Below, in pieces: positions 52,451 to 60,194 of a DNA stretch of 60,804 nt (within the stretch, counting starts at the first letter, position 1; each line of letters opens with the position of its first letter). The notes beneath the pieces are model-generated. The model was not told the origin of the DNA. It saw only the letters and a program-made list of their open reading frames with translations, and did no database searches. Both the position numbers and the translations under genes were made by a program. Origin of the DNA: Candidatus Caccalectryoclostridium excrementigallinarum (lineage in GTDB: Bacteria > Bacillota > Clostridia > Christensenellales > UBA3700); NCBI GenBank assembly GCA_018714485.1, contig DVNJ01000029.1, positions 1 to 60,804 on the forward strand. Direction: 5' to 3'.

Positions 52451-52603
52451 GCGGCGGTCGGCAGAACGGGCATCGCCGAGCTTCCCTTCACGACCGCGCT
52501 CATTCTGATCGCGGTGAGCGTACTTCTCACCCTCATCTCCGGGCTTATCCCCGCGCGGCTCGCGGCGAAAAAGGACCCCGTCGAGGCGCTCAGAAGCGAA
52601 TAA
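52443..52603 (+). pseudogene. C-terminal remnant of an FtsX/MacB-type ABC permease
   Basis: The translation GIAELPFTTALILIAVSVLL followed by SGLIPARLAAKKDPVEALRSE and a stop is the typical last membrane helix and cytoplasmic end of an FtsX/MacB-family permease. Nothing else of a permease (normally 380-800 residues) or its ATPase is present. A promoter and palindrome sit just upstream, as if the middle of a gene had been removed while its control region and 3' end stayed. Confidence 0.8.
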
Positions 52604-52619
52604 TTGTTGCTTTTGCATC

Positions 52620-52648
52620 TTGATAGCGCCGCGCTGCGGGTATATAAT
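52620..52648 (+). promoter_or_regulatory. Promoter of the CoA-disulfide reductase gene
   Basis: TTGATA (52620-52625) and TATAAT (52643-52648), 17-base spacer. Confidence 0.85.
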
Positions 52649-52699
52649 AAAGAGGAAAGCGCATAGGCGCTAACGCGAATTTTTTCAAGGAGGGATTTT

Positions 52700-54325
52700 A
52701 TGAAAGTCGTGATAGTCGGCGGCGTCGCGGGCGGCGCGAGCTGCGCCACTCGTCTGCGCAGATTGGACGAAAAAGCAGAGATAATCATTTTCGAACGCGG
52801 AGAGAACGTCTCTTACGCGAACTGCGGTCTGCCTTATTTTATCGGCGGAGAGATACAAAGGCGGGAGGACCTCACCGTTGCCTCGCCCGAATTTTTGCGC
52901 CGCAGGTTCAATATCGACGTGCGCGTGAAGTCCGAGGTCGTGGCGATCGACCGCAAAGGGCATAAGGTGAAAGTGCGCGCCGAGGGCGGAGAATATGAGG
53001 AAACTTACGACAAGCTCGTGCTCGCGCCGGGCGCGGGAGCGAAGACTTTCGGCTTGAAGGGCGAGGGAGTGTTCACGCTGCGCGATGTGCGCGACACGCT
53101 CGGGCTGGATGCCTATATTCGTGAAAACGAGGTCAAGACGGCGCTCGTCGCCGGCGGCGGCTTTATCGGCGTGGAGATCGCGGAGAATTTCGTGCGCAGA
53201 GGGCTTGAAGTCACGCTTGCCGAATTTGCGCCTCAGCTCATGCCTCCGCTCGACGCGGAGATGGCGCTTTGCGTGCGCGACGCTCTCGAAAAAGGCGGCG
53301 TCAGGGTCCTGACCTCGACGGGCGTGAAAGCGGTCGAAAAGACGGCAGGCGGAGTCAAGGTGACTTTGACGGACGGGAGCGTTGTCGAGACGGGCGTTGT
53401 CGTGCTCGCCATGGGCGTTGCGCCCGAGACAAAGCTCGCCGCCGAGGCGGGTCTCGCGATCTCGGCGTGCGGCGGGATAAGCACGAATGAATATATGCGC
53501 ACCTCGGACGAGGACATCTATGCCGCGGGCGACGCGATCGCCGTCATGAGTACGGGAGAAGAGGCGCTCGTGCCTTTGGCGGGTCCCGCGAACAGGCAGG
53601 GCAGGAGCGTTGCCGAGAACATCGTCGGCGGCAGGGAGAGCAACGGTAAAAACGTGCTCGGCGCGAGCGTGGTCAAGGTTTTCGACATGACCTTTGCGAG
53701 CGTGGGAAGAAATGAAAAACAGCTTGCTAAGGCGGGCGTGAAATATAAAAAGGCTTATGCCTTCCCCATGACGCACGCGGGATATTATCCCGGCGCGACC
53801 CAGCTTACCTTAAAGCTGCTTTTTGGCGAAAAGGGCGAGATCTACGGCGCGCAGGCGGCGGGACTCGAAAACGTGGAAAAGCAGATAGACGTCATCTCCG
53901 TTTTCATGCAGACGGGAGCGAGCGTGCACGACATGGCTCGCGCCGAGCTCTGCTACGCCCCGCCCTATAATTCCGCAAAAAGCCCCGTCAATATGCTCGG
54001 CTTCATCGCGGAAAACATTTTGAGCGGACTTTGCCCCACCGTCTATCCCGAAGATCTCGGCGCGGACGATTTCGTGCTCGACGTGCGCACCCCCACCGAA
54101 TGCGCGAAGGGCGGGATCGCGGGCGCGGTGAATATCCCCTTGGACGAACTGCGCACACGTTTGAACGAGCTTCCCGCAAACAAGAAAATAATCGTCTCCT
54201 GCGCCGTGGGTCTGCGCGGCTATCTCGGCGTGCGCATGCTCCGTCAGCGCGGCTTTGACGCGGTCAACCTTTCGGGCGGATACCGCGGTTATTGCCTGAT
54301 GAAAAGAGCGGGTCTCGTCAAATAA
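52700..54325 (+). CDS. CoA-disulfide reductase-like flavoprotein with C-terminal rhodanese domain
   Basis: Residues 1-445 form a pyridine nucleotide-disulfide oxidoreductase with FAD motif GGVAGGASCATRLRR, the single redox Cys42 in SYANCGLPY typical of CoA-disulfide/NADH-oxidase-type enzymes, a second NAD motif VAGGGFIGVEIAE and YAAGDAIAV. Residues about 450-541 are a rhodanese domain with active Cys in VSCAVGLRG. CoADR-rhodanese proteins reduce CoA disulfides, persulfides or polysulfide. AAGGAGGG binding site; single-gene unit. Confidence 0.92.
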   Translation: MKVVIVGGVAGGASCATRLRRLDEKAEIIIFERGENVSYANCGLPYFIGGEIQRREDLTVASPEFLRRRFNIDVRVKSEVVAIDRKGHKVKVRAEGGEYEETYDKLVLAPGAGAKTFGLKGEGVFTLRDVRDTLGLDAYIRENEVKTALVAGGGFIGVEIAENFVRRGLEVTLAEFAPQLMPPLDAEMALCVRDALEKGGVRVLTSTGVKAVEKTAGGVKVTLTDGSVVETGVVVLAMGVAPETKLAAEAGLAISACGGISTNEYMRTSDEDIYAAGDAIAVMSTGEEALVPLAGPANRQGRSVAENIVGGRESNGKNVLGASVVKVFDMTFASVGRNEKQLAKAGVKYKKAYAFPMTHAGYYPGATQLTLKLLFGEKGEIYGAQAAGLENVEKQIDVISVFMQTGASVHDMARAELCYAPPYNSAKSPVNMLGFIAENILSGLCPTVYPEDLGADDFVLDVRTPTECAKGGIAGAVNIPLDELRTRLNELPANKKIIVSCAVGLRGYLGVRMLRQRGFDAVNLSGGYRGYCLMKRAGLVK

Positions 54326-54344
54326 AACGATCGATATTTTTCGG

Positions 54345-54384
54345 CGGAGCGCGGCGCAGTAATGCACCACGCTCCGGTTTTTTT
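54345..54384 (+). terminator. Terminator of the CoA-disulfide reductase gene
   Basis: CGGAGCG (54345-54351) and CGCTCCG (54370-54376) arms followed by T7, about 20 bases after the stop codon. Confidence 0.8.
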
Positions 54385-54389
54385 GTCTC

Positions 54390-54600
54390 AACGAAAACCC
54401 CGCGATAGTCGCGGGAGTTCAAAAGAGGCTCAGTCGATGAAGTAGAAAAAACCTCCGATTGGGTAAGATATTGCTCGGTCTGCCAACCATGAAATAACCC
54501 AATCGGAAGAAAAGAAAGTATCTAACATCACAAATAGTTTAAGATGATTGATAGAAACTGTATGATTTTCGCTTGAAAGAATATAGGGGAAAATACACTA
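54390..54600 (+). mobile_element. Probable IS200/IS605-type left-end remnant
   Basis: An A+T-rich island in GC-rich surroundings. It holds a small hairpin CCCGCGA-TAG-TCGCGGG (54399-54415), then a larger stem CCGATTGGGT (54455-54464) / ACCCAATCGG (54497-54506) enclosing CTGCCAACCATG, and then codons reading S-N-I-T-N-S-L (54521-54541), close to the usual start of IS200-type TnpA. The ATG is missing and the frame stops at once. Structured 5' leaders with such stems are known for IS200 elements. The match is short, so this is tentative. Confidence 0.4.
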
Positions 54601-54620
54601 AAATTGCAATTTGGCACCGT

Positions 54621-54681
54621 GGCGTGTGCTTGGCATAGACAAGTGCGCCGCGCTAACGCGCGCCGCAGCCAAGCACACGCC
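54621..54681. repeat. Long perfect inverted repeat (14-base arms)
   Basis: GGCGTGTGCTTGGC (54621-54634) is exactly complementary to 54668-54681. The 33-base interior can pair further through CGCG-CTAA-CGCG. No T-run follows, so it is not an ordinary terminator. Flanking DNA to about 54890 holds no supported gene. Confidence 0.75.
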
Positions 54682-54890
54682 GCAAACGGCAACAAGAACA
54701 ACGCGGAAAACCGAATCGAAAGGCGCGGCGGCGCGGAGCCGTCCCCGCTAAACCGCTTGGGGATCGGCTGCCGCTTTTCCGCCTGTGATCATGTCTCTTT
54801 TTTTGCGCGCCCGAGGTGGGCTTTTCTAAGCCGACGCGGGGCAAAAGCGCAAAGAGCTTTGATAATTCGCGATCAGCTCCGCGAAAACGC
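54682..54890. other. Non-coding stretch before the permease gene
   Basis: Open frames exist on both strands, but none has a binding site or recognisable domain. Composition returns to GC-rich. Nothing further is identified. Confidence 0.4.
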
Positions 54891-54919
54891 TTGCAATATT
54901 TTTTGCAAAGGATTATAAA
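54891..54919 (+). promoter_or_regulatory. Promoter of the anion permease gene
   Basis: TTGCAA (54891-54896) and TATAAA (54914-54919), 17-base spacer; the -10 box ends only 11 bases before the ATG at 54931. Confidence 0.7.
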
Positions 54920-54930
54920 TATCTGCGGAT

Positions 54931-56085
54931 ATGGAAGAGCGAGAGAAAAAGCGGTTGGCGCCGCACGTCAAATATATCGTCAAAAACGCGATCAAAGGTC
55001 ACGTCGTGCTCATCGTCGCCATTGTCGCGGCGGCGGTCACCTGTTTCTTTGTGCCCCCGGACGGGGAATATGCGGATTATTTCGACTTACAGACGCTTTC
55101 CTGCCTGTTCTGCACGCTCGCCGTGGTCTCCGCGCTGAAAAGGCGGCGGTTTTTCGAGTGGCTGGCGGTCAAGATAGTCACGGCGTTCAAGAATATGCGC
55201 CGCGTGACTTTCGCGCTCGTCTTCGTCACCTATTTCGGCTCCATGGTCATGGCGAACGACATGGCGCTCGTGACTTTTCTGCCCCTTGGCTGGTTCGTGC
55301 TCTCTTCCTGCGGTAAGACGAAATATACGGCGTTCGTGTTCGTCATGCAAAACGTGGCGGCGAACCTTGGCGGCATGCTCACCCCTTTCGGCAATCCGCA
55401 GAACCTCTATCTTTATTCTTACTATTCGATAAATGCGGGCGAATTTTTCAAGATAATGGCGATCCCCTTCGCCGTGGCGTTCGTGCTCATCGCCGTGACC
55501 TGCCTTTTCGTGAAGCCCGAACCGATCGAGTTGCAGACGACGCCTCAGCCCGCGCCGCCCCTTTGGCGCATGATCCTCTATTTCGCGCTCTTTATCCTCT
55601 CGGTGATGATAGTCTTCCGCGTTTTCCCCTATTGGATAGGGCTTATCGTCGTCACCGCGGCGCTGCTGATCACCGAACCGAAAAGCTTTTTGCTCGTGGA
55701 TTACGGACTGCTGCTCACTTTTTGCGCTTTCTTCGTCTTTTCGGGCAATCTCTCGCGCATACCCGCCGTCCGCGACGCGCTCGGCTCGCTCATCGCGCTC
55801 TCGCCGCTTTTGGTGGGTACGGCGACCTGCCAGGTCATCAGTAACGTTCCCTCGGCGGTGCTCCTGTCCCGCTTCACGACCGACTATCGTCACTTGCTCA
55901 TCGCCGTGAATATCGGCGGCTTGGGCACGCCCGTGTCCTCGCTCGCCAGCCTGATCACGCTCGGGGAATACCGCAAGCGCGAATACGGTAAGACGCTGCG
56001 CTATTTGGGACTTTTTTCGCTCATAAATTTTTCCTATCTGGGTATTTTGATCGGGTCGAGTTATTTGACCGACTTACTCTTCTGA
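54931..56085 (+). CDS. SLC13/ArsB-type anion permease
   Basis: The 384-residue protein has about ten membrane segments with the ion-transporter superfamily landmarks MVMANDMALVTFLPL (near 107-121), NVAANLGGMLTPFGNPQNLYLY and later SNVPSAVLLSRFT and GGLGTPVSSLASLI. These paired Asn-Asp and Gly-Asn-Pro hairpins bind the substrate and sodium in citrate/dicarboxylate and arsenite-type carriers. Substrate is not determinable. The start lies just after the -10 box with no strong Shine-Dalgarno, a third case of a very short leader. Its end overlaps the convergent DUF6508 gene by 25 bases. Confidence 0.87.
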   Translation: MEEREKKRLAPHVKYIVKNAIKGHVVLIVAIVAAAVTCFFVPPDGEYADYFDLQTLSCLFCTLAVVSALKRRRFFEWLAVKIVTAFKNMRRVTFALVFVTYFGSMVMANDMALVTFLPLGWFVLSSCGKTKYTAFVFVMQNVAANLGGMLTPFGNPQNLYLYSYYSINAGEFFKIMAIPFAVAFVLIAVTCLFVKPEPIELQTTPQPAPPLWRMILYFALFILSVMIVFRVFPYWIGLIVVTAALLITEPKSFLLVDYGLLLTFCAFFVFSGNLSRIPAVRDALGSLIALSPLLVGTATCQVISNVPSAVLLSRFTTDYRHLLIAVNIGGLGTPVSSLASLITLGEYRKREYGKTLRYLGLFSLINFSYLGILIGSSYLTDLLF

Positions 56086-56486
56086 TCTATCTCGCGCAGC
56101 CTCTCGAGCCAGCGGGTGACAATGCCGTTTTCCAAGCAGAAGAGCAGGTTGCCCGCGGAGAAGATCTCGCCGCGGATCGTGCCCATGATCAGGGCGAGGA
56201 CGAGCCGCGCGTCGGCTTTTGACACGTCCGCCTCACGAATGTCGTAAATGCACCATTCGATCTTATGCCTTTTGAGCGTTTTTATGTGATCGTACATCTT
56301 GAATTGAGGATGCGTCTTGTCGAATTTATAGACGAGGGTGATAAAGTCCTTGACGGGAGCGGAATAGTCGACGTAAGGCATTTCGAGCGAGACCACGCGC
56401 CCGTCCTTGACGCGGTCACCGCGCCTCGTTCCGAAGCGCTCGGCAGAGGCGAAAATTTCTATATAGTTTGTCAACTGCTCAAACAT
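56061..56486 (-). CDS. DUF6508 family protein
   Basis: The 141-residue protein matches my memory of DUF6508: it starts MFEQLTNYIEIF, has EMPYVDYSAPVKDFI near 46-60, then ADVSKADARLVLALIMGTIRGEIF and LENGIVTRWLERLREID at the end. The family is found widely in Firmicutes and has no assigned function. It is soluble and has its own promoter. Its 3' end overlaps the end of the convergent anion permease gene. Confidence 0.75.
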   Translation of the reverse strand: MFEQLTNYIEIFASAERFGTRRGDRVKDGRVVSLEMPYVDYSAPVKDFITLVYKFDKTHPQFKMYDHIKTLKRHKIEWCIYDIREADVSKADARLVLALIMGTIRGEIFSAGNLLFCLENGIVTRWLERLREIDQKSKSVK

Positions 56487-56496
56487 ATCCGCCCTT

Positions 56497-56525
56497 ATTA
56501 TATCACTTTGCGCGCCTTATGTAAA
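56497..56525 (-). promoter_or_regulatory. Promoter of the DUF6508 gene
   Basis: TTTACA (56520-56525) and TATAAT (56497-56502) on the minus strand, 17-base spacer, with the ATG 10 bases after the -10 box. Confidence 0.75.
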
Positions 56526-56571
56526 GAAGCGGCTTTGCGGCGGGGCAATTCTTCTTTGCGGGCGGAAACGC

Positions 56572-56600
56572 TTGCTTTACCGGCGGGAAAATGTTATCAT
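56572..56600 (+). promoter_or_regulatory. Promoter of the MFS-mutM operon
   Basis: TTGCTT (56572-56577) and TATCAT (56595-56600), 17-base spacer. Confidence 0.7.
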
Positions 56601-56625
56601 TTTTCCGTCAATAAGTGGAGAAGAT

Positions 56626-57804
56626 ATGTATTCGCTGCTGCTCGTTCTTATCTATGTCGCGTTCATAAGCCTCGGTCTTCCCGATTCGCTCTTGGGATCG
56701 GGCTGGCCGGTCATACATTCTCAGCTCGGCGTGCCCGTCGACTATATGGGCATAGTCACCATGGTCATCTCCGGCTGCACGATCGTCTCCAGCCTTTTTT
56801 CCGACAAGCTCTCCCGCCGTCCGGGCACGCGCTGGGTGACGGTGATAAGCGTATTCCTGACCGCGGCGGCGCTGCTGGGATTTTCCTTTGCGAGCAAGTT
56901 TTGGATGCTCATCCTCTTTGCCGTGCCTTACGGCTTGGGTGCGGGCGCGATCGACGCCGTCCTCAACAACTATGTGGCGCAGCGCTATAAGTCAAAGCAT
57001 ATGAGCTGGCTGCATTGCTTTTGGGGCGTGGGCACGATCGCAAGCCCCTTTGTCATGAGTTACGCGCTCTCTTCCTCGACTTGGAACATGGGATTCCGCA
57101 TCATCGGCTTTGTGCAGCTGGGCATAGGCGCGCTGCTTCTGCTCACCGTTCCCGTCTGGAAAGCGGTCGGGAAAGAGGAAGTGCGTATAGAGCAAAAGAG
57201 CAGGGGCTTGGGTCCCGTCGGCGCCTTGAAGATCAAGGGCGTGCCCTTTTTGCTTTGCGGCTTTTTCGCCTATTGCGCCGCCGAGGCGACCACCATGCAG
57301 TGGGCGAGCACTTATTTTGTCTCCGTCAAGGGCTTGGCGGCGGAGACTGCGGCTCAGCTCGCGTCGCTCTTTTATATCGGTATCACGGTCGGCAGGCTCG
57401 TGAGCGGCTTTTTCACGGACAAGCTCGGCGACAGGAAAATGATCTTGATCGGGACGGGCATACTCCTTGTCGGCGTGGTGCTCCTTGCGCTGCCCATCGA
57501 GGGCTACGCCTCCGCCGTGGCGGCGTTCGTGATCATCGGTTTGGGCTGCGCGCCTATTTATCCCTGCATAATCCATGCCACGCCCGGCAATTTCGGCGCG
57601 GAAAATTCGGGCGCTATCATCGGCATACAGATGGCGAGCGCCTATATGGGCTCGACCTTTATGCCGCCGCTTTTCGGCTTGATAGGCTCCAAGGCGGGAT
57701 TTTCCTTCATGCCCTATTATCTGCTCGCCTTCTTCGCGCTCATGCTGATCATGGTCGAGCTGACTTTCAGGAGCGCGGCGAAGAGAAGATCGCTTGACAA
57801 GTGA
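56626..57804 (+). CDS. Major facilitator superfamily transporter
   Basis: The 392-residue protein has twelve predicted membrane segments. ISLGLPDSLLGSGWPVI and the loop SDKLSRRPGTRWVTV (MFS loop 2-3 pattern) and FFTDKLGDRKMILIGTG (loop 8-9) are visible, with a YPCIIHATPGNFGAE segment close to FucP-type sugar permeases. A sugar or sugar-derivative role would fit the glycan-degrading enzymes but is inferred. Start 56626 has GTGGAGAAG upstream. mutM follows by 33 bases. Confidence 0.9.
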   Translation: MYSLLLVLIYVAFISLGLPDSLLGSGWPVIHSQLGVPVDYMGIVTMVISGCTIVSSLFSDKLSRRPGTRWVTVISVFLTAAALLGFSFASKFWMLILFAVPYGLGAGAIDAVLNNYVAQRYKSKHMSWLHCFWGVGTIASPFVMSYALSSSTWNMGFRIIGFVQLGIGALLLLTVPVWKAVGKEEVRIEQKSRGLGPVGALKIKGVPFLLCGFFAYCAAEATTMQWASTYFVSVKGLAAETAAQLASLFYIGITVGRLVSGFFTDKLGDRKMILIGTGILLVGVVLLALPIEGYASAVAAFVIIGLGCAPIYPCIIHATPGNFGAENSGAIIGIQMASAYMGSTFMPPLFGLIGSKAGFSFMPYYLLAFFALMLIMVELTFRSAAKRRSLDK

Positions 57805-57837
57805 AAACTCAAAAGAAAAAGTAAAAAGGGGGTACTT

Positions 57838-58653
57838 ATGCCCGAACTGCCCGAAGTTGAAACGATAAGGCGCGTTCTGCTGCCTTATCTGAAAAACGCC
57901 GTCATCGAAAACGTGCGCGTCGACGACGCGGCGATCGCTTATCCTTCTCCCGCCCGATTTGCCGAGCTTGTCGAGGGGCAGAGGATAAAATACCTCGAAC
58001 GCAGGGGGAAATTTCTGCGCTTTGTCTTGGAAAAGGGCGTAATGACCCTTCATCTGCGCATGACGGGCTGCCTTACGCTCCTGCCGCAGGGCACGCCCGA
58101 TCCCCCGCATCTGCGCGCGGTATTTTTCCTCTCGAGCGGACGCAGGCTCAACTTCGAGGACGTGCGCCGCTTTGGCAGGCTTTGGTTCACCCACGCGGGG
58201 GAAGCGGACGTGAGCGGCGCGGAAAGGTTGGGCATCGAGCCGTTCGACGGCGCGCTTACCGTCGACTTTCTCGCGGAAAAGTGCAAAAACCGCAAGAGAA
58301 CGGTAAAGCAGCTGCTTCTCGACCAGAGCGTCATTGCGGGGATAGGCAATATCTATTCGGACGAAATACTTTTCTTCGCCGGCATACGCCCGGACAGGAC
58401 GTGCGCCTCGCTTGAGAGGGAAGAACTCGCCCGCCTCGCCGCGGCGATCCCCGAGCGGCTCGAATACTTTGTCGAAAAAAATGCGCTCGATCTTAAAGAG
58501 CACAACGCCGGAAAGGGGAGAGAATATCGCAACACGCCCTTTTTGCAAGTTTACGGCAGGGGCGGCAAAAAATGCGTCAAGTGCGCGGAAAAGCTGCAAA
58601 GAATCGTCATCTGCGGCAGAAGTTCGATCTTTTGTCCGCATTGCCAAAAGTGA
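57838..58653 (+). CDS. mutM: Formamidopyrimidine-DNA glycosylase
   Basis: MutM removes 8-oxoguanine and formamidopyrimidines. The 271-residue protein starts PELPEVETIRR (catalytic Pro2 and Glu3 after Met removal), has YLERRGKFLRF with the conserved Lys, GIGNIYSDEILFFAGI (helix-two-turn-helix) and a C-terminal four-Cys zinc finger (CVKC near 244 and CPHC at the end). It follows the MFS gene closely with a GGGGG binding site. Confidence 0.96.
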   Translation: MPELPEVETIRRVLLPYLKNAVIENVRVDDAAIAYPSPARFAELVEGQRIKYLERRGKFLRFVLEKGVMTLHLRMTGCLTLLPQGTPDPPHLRAVFFLSSGRRLNFEDVRRFGRLWFTHAGEADVSGAERLGIEPFDGALTVDFLAEKCKNRKRTVKQLLLDQSVIAGIGNIYSDEILFFAGIRPDRTCASLEREELARLAAAIPERLEYFVEKNALDLKEHNAGKGREYRNTPFLQVYGRGGKKCVKCAEKLQRIVICGRSSIFCPHCQK

Positions 58654-58706
58654 ATAAAAGCGAAAACGGCGCGGCTTGAAGGCTTTCGCGCGCCGAAGGG
58701 GGTAAA

Positions 58707-60005
58707 ATGAAAATAGTGATAGTCGGAGCGGGGATAGGCGGACTTGCCGCCGCGAGGCTGCTCGCGCGCGGCGGCGCGCAGGTCACCGTGTTTGAAAGGG
58801 CGGACGGCGTCGAAAATATGCGTTACGATTGGCATGACGACGTGGATCCGAACGTGTTTGCCGAATGCGGCTTGCCCGTGCCCGAGGGCAGTTTTCCCAA
58901 GAAAGATTGGACTTTTATCGCCCCGAACGGCGGGGTAAGGAGCATGCACGAAGAGCGTCCCGACGTCTCCGTCATGCGCCGCGAGCTTAACAGGCTGCTC
59001 GTCAACGAGGCGCGCGCCGCGGGCGCGGAAGTGCGCTTTTCCTCCTGCGTGAGCGAGCTTTTGCTCTCGGGCGGGCGAGCGGTCGGCGTGGTCGCGGGCG
59101 GAAGAGAGGTGAGCGCCGATCTCGTCGTGGACAGCTCCGGCGTTGATTCGCCGCTCAAAAAGGCGCTCGACGGGCTTGTCTCCGGGCATGAAAAAGACGA
59201 GGTGTTCCGCGTCTTTCGCGCCTTTTACGCGAGAGCGGAAAATTCAAAGGCGAAATATAGCAACAAGGTATATCTGAAACATTTAGGCGAAGCGGGCATA
59301 TCGTGGGTCATCGAGGACGGCGGCGAGACGGACGTTCTGATCGGCAGAGTCGGGGAGTTGAGCGAGCCTTGCCTTGCGCGCGCCCTGACGGAGCTGAAAG
59401 GGCAAAACCCGATCATCGGCGAAAAGATCGTTCGCGGCGGGGGCAGATACGTTATTCCCGTGCGTTATCCCGCGACGCGCATGGTGGCGGACGGATATGC
59501 GCTTATCGGCGATTCCGCCTTTATGACGATCCCCATGCTCGGCAGCGGCATCGCCTGTTCCCTCAATGCCGCGAACATGCTCGCCGAATGCGTTTTGAGC
59601 GCTCTTAGGGCGGGCGCGGACGCAAAGACCGCGTCTTCACGCGCAACGCTTTGGCGCTATCAACGCGCCTTTTGGCTCAAATATGCCGACTTTTGCGGCG
59701 TGGACGTTATCAAGCGCGGCGTGCTTTCTCTGAGCGACAAGACGCTTTCCTTCATCCTCACCTCGAAAGTGCTTTCGAACGCGCAGATATGCGACCTCGC
59801 CAAGGGCAGACTCCTCAAGCCCTCGGCTGCCGAACTGCTGCGCATGGCGTGGCGGGGAAGGGCGGGGATATTCTCCCTTCTCCCCGTGGCTGCTTTGCTC
59901 TTTAAGGCGCGGAAAACAGCCGCCCTTGCGCGCAAGATACCCGAAAAATACGAGGAAAAAGCCGCCTTAAAATGGGAAAATAAGTTGGCAAAGCGATTTA
60001 TTTAG
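58707..60005 (+). CDS. FAD-dependent oxidoreductase, geranylgeranyl-reductase/PHBH-like
   Basis: The 432-residue flavoprotein has the N-terminal Rossmann motif GAGIGGLAAARLLARGG with FERADG, VMRRELNRLLVNEA, VVDSSGVDS and the second FAD motif YALIGDSAFMTIPMLGSGI (quoted as landmark near 265-283). This arrangement fits geranylgeranyl reductases and related monooxygenase-fold enzymes that reduce isoprenoid chains or modify lipids. The C-terminal 100 residues are helical and basic, possibly membrane associated. Substrate unknown; no quinone or isoprenoid genes are nearby. Confidence 0.8.
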   Translation: MKIVIVGAGIGGLAAARLLARGGAQVTVFERADGVENMRYDWHDDVDPNVFAECGLPVPEGSFPKKDWTFIAPNGGVRSMHEERPDVSVMRRELNRLLVNEARAAGAEVRFSSCVSELLLSGGRAVGVVAGGREVSADLVVDSSGVDSPLKKALDGLVSGHEKDEVFRVFRAFYARAENSKAKYSNKVYLKHLGEAGISWVIEDGGETDVLIGRVGELSEPCLARALTELKGQNPIIGEKIVRGGGRYVIPVRYPATRMVADGYALIGDSAFMTIPMLGSGIACSLNAANMLAECVLSALRAGADAKTASSRATLWRYQRAFWLKYADFCGVDVIKRGVLSLSDKTLSFILTSKVLSNAQICDLAKGRLLKPSAAELLRMAWRGRAGIFSLLPVAALLFKARKTAALARKIPEKYEEKAALKWENKLAKRFI

Positions 60006-60014
60006 TCTTCGGAC

Positions 60015-60043
60015 TTGCAAATCGCCGCGCGGCGTGTTATAAT
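60015..60043 (+). promoter_or_regulatory. Promoter of tRNA-Ser
   Basis: TTGCAA (60015-60020) and TATAAT (60038-60043), 17-base spacer, 10 bases before the tRNA 5' end. Confidence 0.85.
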
Positions 60044-60053
60044 CTTGGCACGC

Positions 60054-60142
60054 GGAGGCGTATCGAAGCGGTCATAACGAGGCGGTCTTGAAAACCGTTT
60101 GGGTGAAAGCCCACGGGGGTTCGAATCCCTCCGCCTCCGCCA
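60054..60142 (+). tRNA. tRNA-Ser (UGA anticodon)
   Basis: The acceptor arms GGAGGCG (60054-60060) and CGCCTCC (60132-60138) pair over seven bases, with G as discriminator and an encoded CCA. The anticodon loop CTTGAAA gives UGA, a serine anticodon, and a long variable arm (GGGTGAAAGCCC) is present as in class II tRNAs. The T-loop TTCGAAT is standard. Structure reading by eye. Confidence 0.96.
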
Positions 60143-60194
60143 TAATCAATTGAGGTCGCAGGGCGGCCTCTTTTATTATGGCGGAGGCGGAGGG
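60127..60194. repeat. Inverted copy of the tRNA-Ser 3' end
   Basis: Bases 60127-60146, covering the tRNA acceptor 3' strand and CCA, are exactly complementary over 20 bases to 60175-60194. A third, 16-base inverted copy lies at 60465-60480. The tRNA terminator sits in the loop. Confidence 0.9.
60152..60176 (+). terminator. Terminator of tRNA-Ser
   Basis: GAGG-T-CGC pairs with GCG-G-CCTC around AGG, followed by TTTTATTA, nine bases after the CCA. Confidence 0.8.

Noticed and set aside
54621-54681. Integron attC site
   Set aside because: Although strongly palindromic, it lacks the paired RYYYAAC/GTTRRRY ends, and there is no integrase or cassette array.
54604-54918. 104-codon plus-strand frame across the palindrome
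   Set aside because: It translates the inverted repeat and non-coding flank, lacks a start site and shows no domain.
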